Assembly (NCBI RefSeq): GCF_015674855.1
Contig: NZ_JADMLG010000012.1
Span: 231,483-295,482, forward strand
Length of the DNA: 64,000 nucleotides
Direction: 5' to 3'
Origin: Nocardia bovistercoris
GTDB taxonomy: Bacteria > Actinomycetota > Actinomycetes > Mycobacteriales > Mycobacteriaceae
The first letter of the stretch is position 1; the number at the start of each line of letters is the position of its first letter. Position numbers and translations under genes: made by a program. Under the pieces are notes generated by a model. It was not told where the DNA came from and did not search any database. It was given only the letters and a program-made list of their open reading frames with translations. Shown here piece by piece: positions 22,010 through 30,324 of this stretch.

Positions 22010-23368
22010 CTATTCGCGGGCTGAACTTTCCGCCGCCGCGCTGAGCCGAGGTCCGGTCTCGGACCCCGAAGGAATCGCCTCGCGCGGGGCGGATTTCGGG
22101 TCGAGGGCCTGCGTCCCGCGCGTACGGCGTCGCAGGTGCAAGTAGCCTGCGGCGAACACGGCGATGGTGAGCCAGAGGTAGGCGTTGCGGTAGAGCGGGT
22201 CGATGTCGCCGTGCGCGCCGTAGTCCAGGACCGTATTGGCTGTGACGCCGAGCTCGGGCAGCACGCCGCCGGAGACGATCACCGCCGCGACCAGTGCGAG
22301 TAGGGCGGCGGCGATATCCCGGCCGCGCACGGCCGTCTCGACCAGTGCGATCAGCAGCGGCGCGACCCACACCCAGTGGTGCACCCAGCTGAACGGCGAC
22401 ACGGCCGTCGAGGTGATGCCGCACAGCGCGACCGCGTGCAATTCGTGGCCGGTCAGCGACAGGCGTCGCGCGAGATACAGGCACAGCGCGGTGAGGGCGA
22501 GCGCGCCGAGCAGCCACAGTGCCTGGTGGAGTCCGTCGACGCCGATCGCGCGGGCGAGCAGTCCGCGCAGCGATTCGTTGGAGGTGTTCTCCGGTACGCC
22601 GACCCGCGCCGGATCGGCGAACGCGCCGCTCCAGAAGGTGAGCGAATCCTCGGGCATGGCAGCGAATCCCAGTGCCACGGTGGCGACGAAGGCGCCCGCC
22701 GCCGTGCCCGCGGCCCGGTAGCGGCGGGTGGCAAGTAGGTAGAGCACGAAGAAGGCGGGCGTGAGTTTGATGCCCGCGGCGATACCGGTGAGCGCGCCTT
22801 TGAGGCGGGAGGAGTCGGGCAGCGCCATATCCACCGAGACGAGCAGCAGCAGAGCGATATTGATCTGTCCGAAGGCCATGGTCTGGCGGATCGGCTCACA
22901 CCACATCAACAATCCGGCGACCGCGACGGAACTCACGGCGAGGCGGGCGTCGCGTCGATAGCCGAGCATGGACAGCGCGGCGAATACCGAACCCGCCGCC
23001 ATCGCGAAATTCCCGAAACCGCCGAGCCAGGTGTACGGGTCGCCGGTGAGTCCGGCCAACGGCACGAAAAGCAGTGCCGAGAACGGGGTGTAGACGAATT
23101 CCCAGACGCCGCGGGTATTTCCGAGCAGCGGAGTATCGTAGACCGAATCGCCGTCCAGCACCCGATTTCCGGCGATCTGATAAACGCTGAGATCTTTCAG
23201 GTGCAACATGAACTGCGGCAGGTCGAGCACCTGCTGGAGATAACGCGCACCGGCCACCGCGCCGAGTACGAGAATCGTCCAGAATGCGAGCGGCGGCAGT
23301 GTGCGGACGTGCGGTGTTTCGGCCGTCGATGACGGCGTGCCCACCTTCGCGATCGTCGGCAACGACAC
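22010..23368 (-). CDS. GT87-family membrane mannosyltransferase (DUF2029)
   Basis: 452 residues, about 10-12 transmembrane segments. After TM1 (LAFWTILVLGAVAGARYL) comes LKDLSVYQIAGNRVLDGDSVYD, the GT-C catalytic loop with its Asp. WEFVYTPFSALLFVPL and FGQINIALLLLVSVDMAL ...KGALTGIAAGIKLTPAFFVLYLLATRRYRAA are GT87 hallmarks, as is SPFSWVHHWVWVAPLL. Such polyprenol-phosphomannose-dependent alpha-1,2-mannosyltransferases extend phosphatidylinositol mannosides or lipomannan in mycolata. The acceptor is not identifiable here. Confidence 0.9.
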   Translation of the reverse strand: MSLPTIAKVGTPSSTAETPHVRTLPPLAFWTILVLGAVAGARYLQQVLDLPQFMLHLKDLSVYQIAGNRVLDGDSVYDTPLLGNTRGVWEFVYTPFSALLFVPLAGLTGDPYTWLGGFGNFAMAAGSVFAALSMLGYRRDARLAVSSVAVAGLLMWCEPIRQTMAFGQINIALLLLVSVDMALPDSSRLKGALTGIAAGIKLTPAFFVLYLLATRRYRAAGTAAGAFVATVALGFAAMPEDSLTFWSGAFADPARVGVPENTSNESLRGLLARAIGVDGLHQALWLLGALALTALCLYLARRLSLTGHELHAVALCGITSTAVSPFSWVHHWVWVAPLLIALVETAVRGRDIAAALLALVAAVIVSGGVLPELGVTANTVLDYGAHGDIDPLYRNAYLWLTIAVFAAGYLHLRRRTRGTQALDPKSAPREAIPSGSETGPRLSAAAESSARE

Positions 23369-23447
23369 AGTCCTCCCGGGCGTCGGTTTCGGATTCGCGT
23401 TCCCACGCTAGCGGTATCCGACAGTCCGGGCCACCTCGCCCGCGTAT

Positions 23448-23483
23448 TCGGTGTCGCGCGTGAATTCTCGCGCGCGACACCGA
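23448..23483 (-). terminator. Terminator of the SDR gene
   Basis: Perfect 13-bp inverted repeat TCGGTGTCGCGCG / CGCGCGACACCGA with a 10-base loop, immediately downstream of the minus-strand stop at 23492. Confidence 0.8.
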
Positions 23484-23491
23484 TCGGCGGG

Positions 23492-24229
23492 TCAGGCCTT
23501 GTGCGGAACGGCGGTGACCAGGCCACCGTCGACGATGAATTCCGAGCCGGTGGCGTAGGAGGATTCGTCACTGGCCAGGAACAGCACGAAGGTCGCGACC
23601 TCTTCGGGCTGCGCGGGACGGCCGAGCGGAATGGTGACCAGATCGTCCGGGATGTTCTCGGTCATTGGCGTGCGGATCAGACCGGGATGCAGCGAATTCA
23701 CCCGGATGTTGTGCTGGGCGAGTTCGAGCGAGGCCGATTTCGCCAGGCCGCGCACACCCCATTTGCTGGCCACGTAGCCGTGTGCCCACGGCGCGCCGCG
23801 CAGACCTTCGATGGAGGAGACGTTGATGATGGATCCGCCGCCCGCGGCGATCATCGGGTCGACCACGGCGCGGATGCCGAGGAAGGTGCCGGTGAGGTTG
23901 ATGTCGATGATCTTGCGCCACTTGTCCAGGTTGAAACGCTGGATGGGTCCGCCGTTGATGATGCCCGCGTTGTTGACCAGCACGTCGACCTTGCCGAAGG
24001 AGTTCACCGCCTCGGCCACCGCCGCGTCCCACAGCTCCGGCTGGGAGACGTCGAGGTGCACGTAGCGGGCGGCCTCGCCCAGGGAGTCCGCCAGCGCTTT
24101 GCCCTCGTCGTCGAGGATGTCGCCGATGACGACCTTGGCGCCTTCGGCGACCAGCAGGCGCGCGTGCGCCGCGCCCATTCCCTGAGAACCACCGCTGATG
24201 ATCGCGACTTTGCCGTCTACACGTCCCAT
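23492..24229 (-). CDS. Short-chain dehydrogenase, hydroxysteroid dehydrogenase type (FabG3-like)
   Basis: 245 residues from ATG 24229. Classical SDR: SGGSQGMGA (12-20, cofactor loop), D37-region GDILDDEG indicating NAD preference, NNAG (86-89), catalytic S139, Y152 and K156 (YVASK). The sequence runs closely parallel to mycobacterial Rv2002 (FabG3, 3alpha/20beta-hydroxysteroid dehydrogenase), for example SIINVSSIEGLRG, ASDESSYATGSEFIVDGG. Probably oxidises a steroid or alicyclic alcohol. It shares a promoter region with a divergent oxidoreductase and a KstR-like operator. Confidence 0.92.
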   Translation of the reverse strand: MGRVDGKVAIISGGSQGMGAAHARLLVAEGAKVVIGDILDDEGKALADSLGEAARYVHLDVSQPELWDAAVAEAVNSFGKVDVLVNNAGIINGGPIQRFNLDKWRKIIDINLTGTFLGIRAVVDPMIAAGGGSIINVSSIEGLRGAPWAHGYVASKWGVRGLAKSASLELAQHNIRVNSLHPGLIRTPMTENIPDDLVTIPLGRPAQPEEVATFVLFLASDESSYATGSEFIVDGGLVTAVPHKA

Positions 24230-24252
24230 GGGCGTCACGCTAGCATACGAAC

Positions 24253-24280
24253 TGGAACGTGTTCTAGACAATTGTCTAGA
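24253..24280. promoter_or_regulatory. KstR-type operator overlapping a second perfect palindrome
   Basis: TGGAACGTGTTCTA (24253-24266) fits the published KstR consensus TnnAACnnGTTnnA exactly. It overlaps a perfect 18-bp palindrome TCTAGACAATTGTCTAGA (24263-24280). Both lie between divergent start codons at 24229 and 24337, so they can control both genes. The second site suggests another TetR-like regulator. Confidence 0.7.
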
Positions 24281-24336
24281 GTGGTGACTGGTGGGACAAG
24301 CCGCCGTTCGGAACCACGTCCAGGAGGAGAACCCGA

Positions 24337-25434
24337 ATGTCTGTCCGTGTAGCTCACATCGGCACCGGCAATGTCGGTCGGCTGGCGCTGGCCGGCGTCA
24401 TCACCCATCCCGACCTCGAATTGACCGGCCTCGGCGTCTCGACCGAGGCGAAGGTGGGCAAGGACGCGGGCGAACTCGCCGGACTCGACATCACCACCGG
24501 AATCACCGCGACCACCGACATCGACGCCGTGCTCGCGACCCGCCCCGACTGCGTCGTCTACTGCGCGATGGGCGACACCCGCTTGCAGGAGTCGCTCGAG
24601 GACGTCCGCCGAATCCTGGCGGCGGGCATCAACGTGGTCGGCTCGGCGCCCGGCCTGCTGCAATACCCGTGGAAGGTGTTGCCCGGCAAGTTCTTCCGGC
24701 CCATCGAAGAAGCCGCGCAGCAGGGCGACGCGAGCGTGTTCATCACCGGCGTCGACCCCGGATTCGCCAACGACCTCATCCCGCTCGCCTTCGCGGGCAC
24801 CTGTCAGCGCGTCGAACAGATCCGCTGCATGGAGATCGCCGACTACGCCACCTACGACGGCGCCACCGTCATGTACGACGTGATGGGCTTCGGTCAGCCG
24901 ATGGACGAGGTGCCGATGCTGCTGCAGCCGGGCGTGCTGAGCATCGCGTGGGGCACGACCATCCGGATGATCGCCGCCGGACTCGGCATCGAGGTCGACG
25001 AGATCGTCGACAGCTACGAGCGGGTGCCCGCCCCCGAGGCGTTCGACATCGCCGTTGGCACCGTGCCCGTCGGCGGCGTCGCCGCGCTGCGCTTCGAGAT
25101 CCGCGGCATGGTCGACGGACATCCGGCGATCGTCATCGAGCACGTCACCCGCCTGCGCGGCGACCTGTGCCCCGACTGGGCGCAGCCCGCCCAGGAAGGC
25201 GGCTCCTACCGCGTCGAGATCACCGGCGAACCGTCCTACACCGTCGACATCTGCCCCACCAGCCTCGCGGGCGACCACAACCACGCCGCGATCGTCGCCG
25301 CCGCGGGCCGCATCGTGAACGCGGTACCCACCGTGGTAGCCGCCCCTCCCGGCATCCGCACCACCCTCGACCTGCCCCTGGTCACCGGCAAGGGCGTCTA
25401 CACCCCGCCGAACAAGCCGCAACCGGTCGGGTAG
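24337..25434 (+). CDS. NAD(P)-binding oxidoreductase, DapB/amine-dehydrogenase-like
   Basis: 365 residues with AGGAGGAG before ATG 24337. N-terminal Rossmann motif VAHIGTGNVGR (5-15), then CVVYCAMGDTRLQESLEDVRRILAAGINVVGSAP. This belongs to the 'dihydrodipicolinate reductase N-terminal' family, common in mycolata and related to 2,4-diaminopentanoate dehydrogenase. The C-terminal alpha/beta region (CPDWAQPAQEGGSYRVEITGEPSYTVDI) is the family's substrate domain. The real substrate in actinobacteria is unproven. Divergent from a steroid-type SDR over a KstR-like operator, it may act in steroid or lipid catabolism. Confidence 0.85.
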   Translation: MSVRVAHIGTGNVGRLALAGVITHPDLELTGLGVSTEAKVGKDAGELAGLDITTGITATTDIDAVLATRPDCVVYCAMGDTRLQESLEDVRRILAAGINVVGSAPGLLQYPWKVLPGKFFRPIEEAAQQGDASVFITGVDPGFANDLIPLAFAGTCQRVEQIRCMEIADYATYDGATVMYDVMGFGQPMDEVPMLLQPGVLSIAWGTTIRMIAAGLGIEVDEIVDSYERVPAPEAFDIAVGTVPVGGVAALRFEIRGMVDGHPAIVIEHVTRLRGDLCPDWAQPAQEGGSYRVEITGEPSYTVDICPTSLAGDHNHAAIVAAAGRIVNAVPTVVAAPPGIRTTLDLPLVTGKGVYTPPNKPQPVG

Positions 25435-25506
25435 GTCCGAAGCGCACGCGCGGCATCGTCGGCCGGTCGTCGACCCGCGACCACCGGCCCCGACGACCCG
25501 CGCTCG

Positions 25507-25902
25507 CTATACCGCCTCGCGGTGCACCTTGCGGGCGGCCAGGACCATGGGGATCTGGAACGGTAGGCGGACCACCGCGACGATCTTCATCGGGAGCGGC
25601 TTGCGTTCGTCGCGCACCCAGTCGACGGCCATCTGGACATTCGCCGGGTAGACCGCGATCAACAGCAGTTCGGCGAGTCGACCGCCGAGTTTGCGGGTGC
25701 CCGGGATCAGCAGTGCGGTGGCGACCGCGAGTTCGGCCACGCCGGACCACAACGTATAGCTACGCGGTTTGCCGGGCAGTTGCTTCGGAATGGTCGAATC
25801 GAACTGTTCGGGGACGACGAAATGCAGGACTCCCACGCCGGCCAGCAATGCGGCCAGGCGCCGTGCGGTCCGGGTGTTCGTTGTCGCGTCGTGGTCGGCC
25901 AC
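25507..25902 (-). CDS. DoxX family membrane protein
   Basis: 131 residues from GTG 25902, preceded by GAGGAGAG. Four hydrophobic segments: ARRLAALLAGVGVLHFVVP, YTLWSGVAELAVATALLIP, LAELLLIAVYPANVQMAVDWV and IVAVVRLPFQIPMVLAARKV. The pattern GVLHFVVPEQFDSTIP...LWSGVAELAVA is the DoxX-like signature. DoxX proteins in mycobacteria work with oxidative-stress membrane complexes; in this subtype the role is unknown. Confidence 0.88.
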   Translation of the reverse strand: MADHDATTNTRTARRLAALLAGVGVLHFVVPEQFDSTIPKQLPGKPRSYTLWSGVAELAVATALLIPGTRKLGGRLAELLLIAVYPANVQMAVDWVRDERKPLPMKIVAVVRLPFQIPMVLAARKVHREAV

Positions 25903-26228
25903 GGTGCTCTCCTCACTCTCCGAATCTTCGGAGCCGCTGTGAACCCGGCCCAACTTAGCCCGCGGGGTCGCGGGCCGTCGAGACCCGGTCGGGCCACCCG
26001 GCCGCGGCGGTCGCCACCGGGACATCGGCGCTACAGGGTCACGGGCGAACCGGCGAGGTCGGCGGAGAGTCCGCTCGGATCGCACGGTGGTCGCGAGCCC
26101 GCGGGTAGGAGGAAATCCGATCGATATCCCTCTTGCGCTGTGAAATGTCCAATTCGGGCCGGGCGCGGGCCGTGTCACGGCGCCGCCGATATCTAATGAC
26201 GCCACCCGGGTGCGAGGGGAGTGGCGTG
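25903..26228. other. Divergent promoter interval
   Basis: 326 bp between doxX-like and the cyclase-ligase gene. Only non-coding sequence is visible; the right part carries GAGGGGAG, the ribosome-binding site for 26229. Confidence 0.5.
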
Positions 26229-28298
26229 ATGTCGGAGATCATCGAGGTCGTCGAGGAATATGTGTTGCCTCGACACCTGATCTGGGATGTGCTGATCGAT
26301 CCGCAGATGTACCCTCGGCTGTTCCGCGGCGTCGGCGCGTGCGTGCAGGTGGATCTGGTGAACGGTCAGCCCGTCCTCGACTTCCACGTCGGCACCCCCG
26401 CCGTCGGCATGGGTTCGCTGCGCGCGCACCTGACCGTCGGGCGGCGCTACGAGGAATTCGATCTGCAATGCCCGCGTTCGGGCAGTCTGGTTTCGGTGCG
26501 CATCCGGTCCGAGGGGGCGCGCACCACCGTGAAGGTTATTCTGCTCGGCGCGGGCCGGGTACATCCGTTCATCCAGCGCCAGGGGGCGGGCGCGGTGCGG
26601 AAATGGATCCGTCGCGGCCTCGAACAGGTCGCCTCCTTCGTGTGGTGGGAGCCCACCTCGACGCTGTCGGGGGATCGGGGCGGGCGTGCGCCCCGGCTGC
26701 GCCCGATGCTCGCGCGCCACGTCGCGCGCTCCCGCCCCGATATCGTGGTGCGGCAGTGGGCGGGACTGCTGCGCGGCCGGTTCGACGTCGTCGCGGACTT
26801 CACGGCCGCCGCCGCGCACGCCCCCGACCGGGTGGCCGTCATCGACGACTGGGGCACCGTCACCTACGGCGAACTGCATCAGCGGGCCCGATTGCTGGCC
26901 GCCGCGCTGGCCGAGCGCGGCATCGGCTCGGGTGACACGGTCGCGCTGCTGGCGCGCAACCACATCGAAGCGCTCCAGGTCATCGGCGCGACCGCCGCTC
27001 TCGGCGCCGACCTCGTGCTGCTCAATACCGGGATGTCGGCCGAGCACGTCGCCGGACTCGTCGAATCCACGGGCGCCTCGATACTGTTCGTTGACGGTGA
27101 ACTGGAGATGATGGCGCGGGCGGTCGATCCGCGGATCACCATGTGCAGCACCGACGGTCGCTCCCTGTTCCCGGCGTGGCCGACGGTGGAGGCGATGGTG
27201 CAGTCCGCGCCGTGCGGGCGTCGACGGCGGCGTTCGCGCACGGGTCGGGTCACGGTGGCGACCACCGGCGCGGCGGGATCACCGCGCCCGGTGTGGATTC
27301 CGCGACACCGCCCGATCGCCGGATTCGAGGATCTGTTGTCGCGTATACCGTTACGCGTCGACGACGCCATGCTCCTCGCCGTGCCGCTCTCGCACAGTTG
27401 GGGACTCGCCGCGTTCCAGACCGCGGTCCTGACCCGCGCGCGCATGGTGTTCACCGACGATTTCGATCCCGAGGACTGCCTGTGGCTCGTCGCGTCCTAC
27501 CGGATCGACGTCCTGGTGCTCGCGCCATCGATGCTGCGGCAGCTGCTCGAGCTGCCCATCCAGGTGTTGACCCGGTACGACGTGTCGTGTTTGCGGGTGG
27601 TCGCCTGCTGCGGGGGACCGCTGCCGAGTGCGCTGGTCCTGCGGTTCCTCGACGTCTTCGGCGACATCCTCTACAACGTGTACGGCACCGCGGAGTCGTC
27701 GTGGATCTCGATCGCGGGCCCGAGGGATCTGCGGGTGTCGCCAGGCACCGTCGGCCGTCCGCCGACCGGCACCGAGGTCGCGATCATCGGACCCGACGCG
27801 CGGCCGGTGCCGGTCGGCGCGGTGGGGCGCATCATGGTGCGCAACCGCATGATGCTCGACGGCTACGACGAGTCGGCTCGGCACCTGCTCGACACCGGCG
27901 ACGTCGGCTACGTCGATGTCGCCGGTCGGTTGTTCGTGGCGGGTCCGGCCGCGGATTCGGTGGTCACCTCGGGGAAGCGGGTGCTGATCCGCCCGGTCGA
28001 GGAGGTGCTGGAATCGCTGCCGCAGATCGACGCCGCCGCCGTGCTCGGCGTGCCGGACCGCGATCGCGGCCAGCGCCTCGTCGCCTTCGTCGTGCGCGCA
28101 CCCGATTCGGCGCCGGACGCGGAATCGGTGCGCGACTACGTCCGTGCCCGCCTCGGTTCGCTGTCGGTCCCGCAGGACGTGCATTTCCGGGACACGTTGC
28201 CCCGCAGCGAGATCGGAACCGTGCTGAAGCACCTGCTTGTCGATAGCGACGGCGCGGTGTCGCGACAGGACGATCCCGTACCGCAGTGGAGTCGGTGA
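26229..28298 (+). CDS. SRPBCC (cyclase/dehydrase) domain fused to AMP-dependent ligase
   Basis: 689 residues. Residues 1-~150 form a polyketide-cyclase/SRPBCC pocket (IIEVVEEYVLPRHLIWDVLIDPQMYPRLFRGV...). After a linker, ~185-670 form an ANL-family adenylating domain: RVAVIDDWGTVTYGELHQRARLLAAALAERGI, LFVPLSH-like AVPLSHSWGL, YNVYGTAES, LLDTGDVGYVD and C-terminal Lys in SEIGTVLKHLL. The phosphate loop is degenerate: TTGAAGSPRP where TSGxTGxPK is expected, with the Lys replaced. Activity may be weak or altered. It probably activates a lipid-like carboxylate bound by the cyclase domain, but no partner gene is close. Confidence 0.8.
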   Translation: MSEIIEVVEEYVLPRHLIWDVLIDPQMYPRLFRGVGACVQVDLVNGQPVLDFHVGTPAVGMGSLRAHLTVGRRYEEFDLQCPRSGSLVSVRIRSEGARTTVKVILLGAGRVHPFIQRQGAGAVRKWIRRGLEQVASFVWWEPTSTLSGDRGGRAPRLRPMLARHVARSRPDIVVRQWAGLLRGRFDVVADFTAAAAHAPDRVAVIDDWGTVTYGELHQRARLLAAALAERGIGSGDTVALLARNHIEALQVIGATAALGADLVLLNTGMSAEHVAGLVESTGASILFVDGELEMMARAVDPRITMCSTDGRSLFPAWPTVEAMVQSAPCGRRRRRSRTGRVTVATTGAAGSPRPVWIPRHRPIAGFEDLLSRIPLRVDDAMLLAVPLSHSWGLAAFQTAVLTRARMVFTDDFDPEDCLWLVASYRIDVLVLAPSMLRQLLELPIQVLTRYDVSCLRVVACCGGPLPSALVLRFLDVFGDILYNVYGTAESSWISIAGPRDLRVSPGTVGRPPTGTEVAIIGPDARPVPVGAVGRIMVRNRMMLDGYDESARHLLDTGDVGYVDVAGRLFVAGPAADSVVTSGKRVLIRPVEEVLESLPQIDAAAVLGVPDRDRGQRLVAFVVRAPDSAPDAESVRDYVRARLGSLSVPQDVHFRDTLPRSEIGTVLKHLLVDSDGAVSRQDDPVPQWSR

Positions 28299-28404
28299 AC
28301 CGGGTCCAACGACGGGAGGTCACGCCTGCGCGTCGGTATCCGCCGCAGGCCATACGGTGAAAACCTCGTTGCGGGCGATCGATCGGATTGGCGAAGATCA
28401 CAGC

Positions 28405-30324
28405 ATGCTGTTGACGATCACCTACACCCGGCCGCGGGAGGCGAGTCGGCCCGCGACGGATCTCGGCTACCTGCTGCACAAGAGCCCGGAACGGGTGCAG
28501 GCGTTCGACCAGTCCTTCGGGACCGCGCACGTCGTGTACTCCGAAGCAACCGACGAGCGCTGCACCGCGGCGCTGGTCCTGGAGGTCGATCCCGTGCGCC
28601 TGGTGCGCGGGTCTTCGCGCGGCACCCCGGATTTCAGCCTCGGCCAGTACGTGAACGACCGTCCCTACGCGGCTTCCTCGTTGCTGTCGGTGGCGCTGGG
28701 CGCGGTCTTCCGCACGGCACTGCGCGGGCGCTGCGAGCAGCGACCCGAACTGGCGCGCACCCCGCTGCCGCTGCGCATCGAACTGCCCTCCGCGCCGTGC
28801 CACGGCGGCCCGGAACTCGCGACCCGGATCTTCGCCCCACTGGGCTGGAACGTGACGGCCACCCCCCTGCCCCTCGACCCGGCCTTCCCCGAATGGGGCG
28901 ATTCCCCCTACGTCCACCTGGTCCTCACCGGCACCGTCCGCCTCGCCGAAGCCCTCTCCCACCTCTACGTGCTCCTGCCGGTACTCGACGGCGCCAAGCA
29001 CTACTGGGTGGCCGCCGACGAGGTCGACAAACTGATCCGCGCGGGCGAGGGCTGGCTCGGCGGGCACCCGGAGCGCGTCTGGATCACCCGCCGCTACCTC
29101 GCGCGCAGACACGAACTGGTGCGCACCGCACTCGCCCGGCTCGCCGAGGTCGACGATGTGGATCCCGAACAGCTCGACGCGGTCGAGGACACGGCGCCGA
29201 TCGAGGATTCGACACTGTCCGATGGCACGGCGTTGTTCGATGACGCCGGTGCACATGATGACGCCACGTCGATCGAGGGCTCGGCGCTGCTCGATGGCGC
29301 CGGACCGCTCGATGGCGCTGGACCGCGTGTGGACGCCGCGCCGCGCGAGGACGAGGCATCGCGTGGGGGCAAGTCGCGCGACAGCGACGCTCGACCCGAC
29401 CCGACGGTGTCGCGTGCAGACTCGGTGTCGCTCGAGAACCCGGCACGCGACAACGGCGCGGCATCGGCGCGGGAAGTCGGGTCGCTCGAGGCAGCCGCGT
29501 CGCCTGATGGCGCGGCGCCGTTCGAGGGGGCCACAGAGCCCGAGGACACATCGAGCGTGCGGTCGCCTCTCGGCCGCGACGGAAAGTCCGGGTCCGCGCG
29601 GTCGGCGGGCGCAGCGGTTGCCGCCGCTGTGCCGCCGGGCGTGGTCGGTGATGGCGAGTCCGGATCGGATCCGGCGACCGTCGATCCGCCCGCGCCGTCG
29701 CTTGCCGAGGCGCGTCGCATCGCCGTACTCGAAGCTCTACGCGCCCACGGTGCGCGGCGGGTGCTCGACCTCGGTTGCGGCGAGGGCGCACTGCTGCGTG
29801 AACTGCTCGGGGACAGGACTTTCGGCGAAATCGTCGGCGTCGATGTCTCCACGCGGTCGCTGGCGATCGCCGCGCGCAGGCTGCGGCTCGACCGGCTGCC
29901 CGAACCGGTGGCGCGACGGTTGCGGCTGCTGCACGGCTCGCTCACCTACACCGACGCGCGCCTGCGCGGATACGACGCCGCCGTGCTCATGGAGGTGATC
30001 GAGCACATCGATCCGCCGCGGCTCCCGGCCCTCGAGCACGCGGTCTTCGGCGTGGCCGCACCGGCGACGGTCCTGGTCACCACGCCCAACGCCGAAGCCA
30101 ATGTCCGCTACGAAGGGCTCGCGCCCGGCGACATGCGCCATCACGACCACCGTTTCGAATGGACTCGCGCGCAGTTCGAGGAATGGGCGGGCACGGTCGC
30201 GGCACGATTCGCCTACCGGGTGCGCGTCGTACCGGTCGGCGTTGTCGACCCCGATCACGGTGCACCGAGCCAGTTGGCGATCTTCGCCGCGGGCACGTCG
30301 TCGGTGCGGGAAGGAGCAGCGTGA
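28405..30324 (+). CDS. hen1: Bacterial Hen1: 3'-terminal RNA ribose 2'-O-methyltransferase
   Basis: 639 residues, longer than the usual ~450-490. The N-terminal domain (1-~250) has LGYLLHKSPERVQAFDQSFGTAHVVYSEA and LGGHPERVWITRRYLARRHELVRTALARL, the bacterial Hen1 N-domain that assists Pnkp ligation. The C-terminal methyltransferase (~433-635) has VLDLGCGEGALL, MEVIEHIDPPRLPALE and MRHHDHRFEWTRAQFEEWA, with the Glu/His metal ligands. It methylates the 2'-OH at the break so repaired RNA resists re-cleavage. Between the domains, ~257-432 is a low-complexity Asp/Ala/Gly/Ser/Pro insert with repeats such as DGAGPLDGAGP. It overlaps pnkp by 4 bases. Confidence 0.93.
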   Translation: MLLTITYTRPREASRPATDLGYLLHKSPERVQAFDQSFGTAHVVYSEATDERCTAALVLEVDPVRLVRGSSRGTPDFSLGQYVNDRPYAASSLLSVALGAVFRTALRGRCEQRPELARTPLPLRIELPSAPCHGGPELATRIFAPLGWNVTATPLPLDPAFPEWGDSPYVHLVLTGTVRLAEALSHLYVLLPVLDGAKHYWVAADEVDKLIRAGEGWLGGHPERVWITRRYLARRHELVRTALARLAEVDDVDPEQLDAVEDTAPIEDSTLSDGTALFDDAGAHDDATSIEGSALLDGAGPLDGAGPRVDAAPREDEASRGGKSRDSDARPDPTVSRADSVSLENPARDNGAASAREVGSLEAAASPDGAAPFEGATEPEDTSSVRSPLGRDGKSGSARSAGAAVAAAVPPGVVGDGESGSDPATVDPPAPSLAEARRIAVLEALRAHGARRVLDLGCGEGALLRELLGDRTFGEIVGVDVSTRSLAIAARRLRLDRLPEPVARRLRLLHGSLTYTDARLRGYDAAVLMEVIEHIDPPRLPALEHAVFGVAAPATVLVTTPNAEANVRYEGLAPGDMRHHDHRFEWTRAQFEEWAGTVAARFAYRVRVVPVGVVDPDHGAPSQLAIFAAGTSSVREGAA

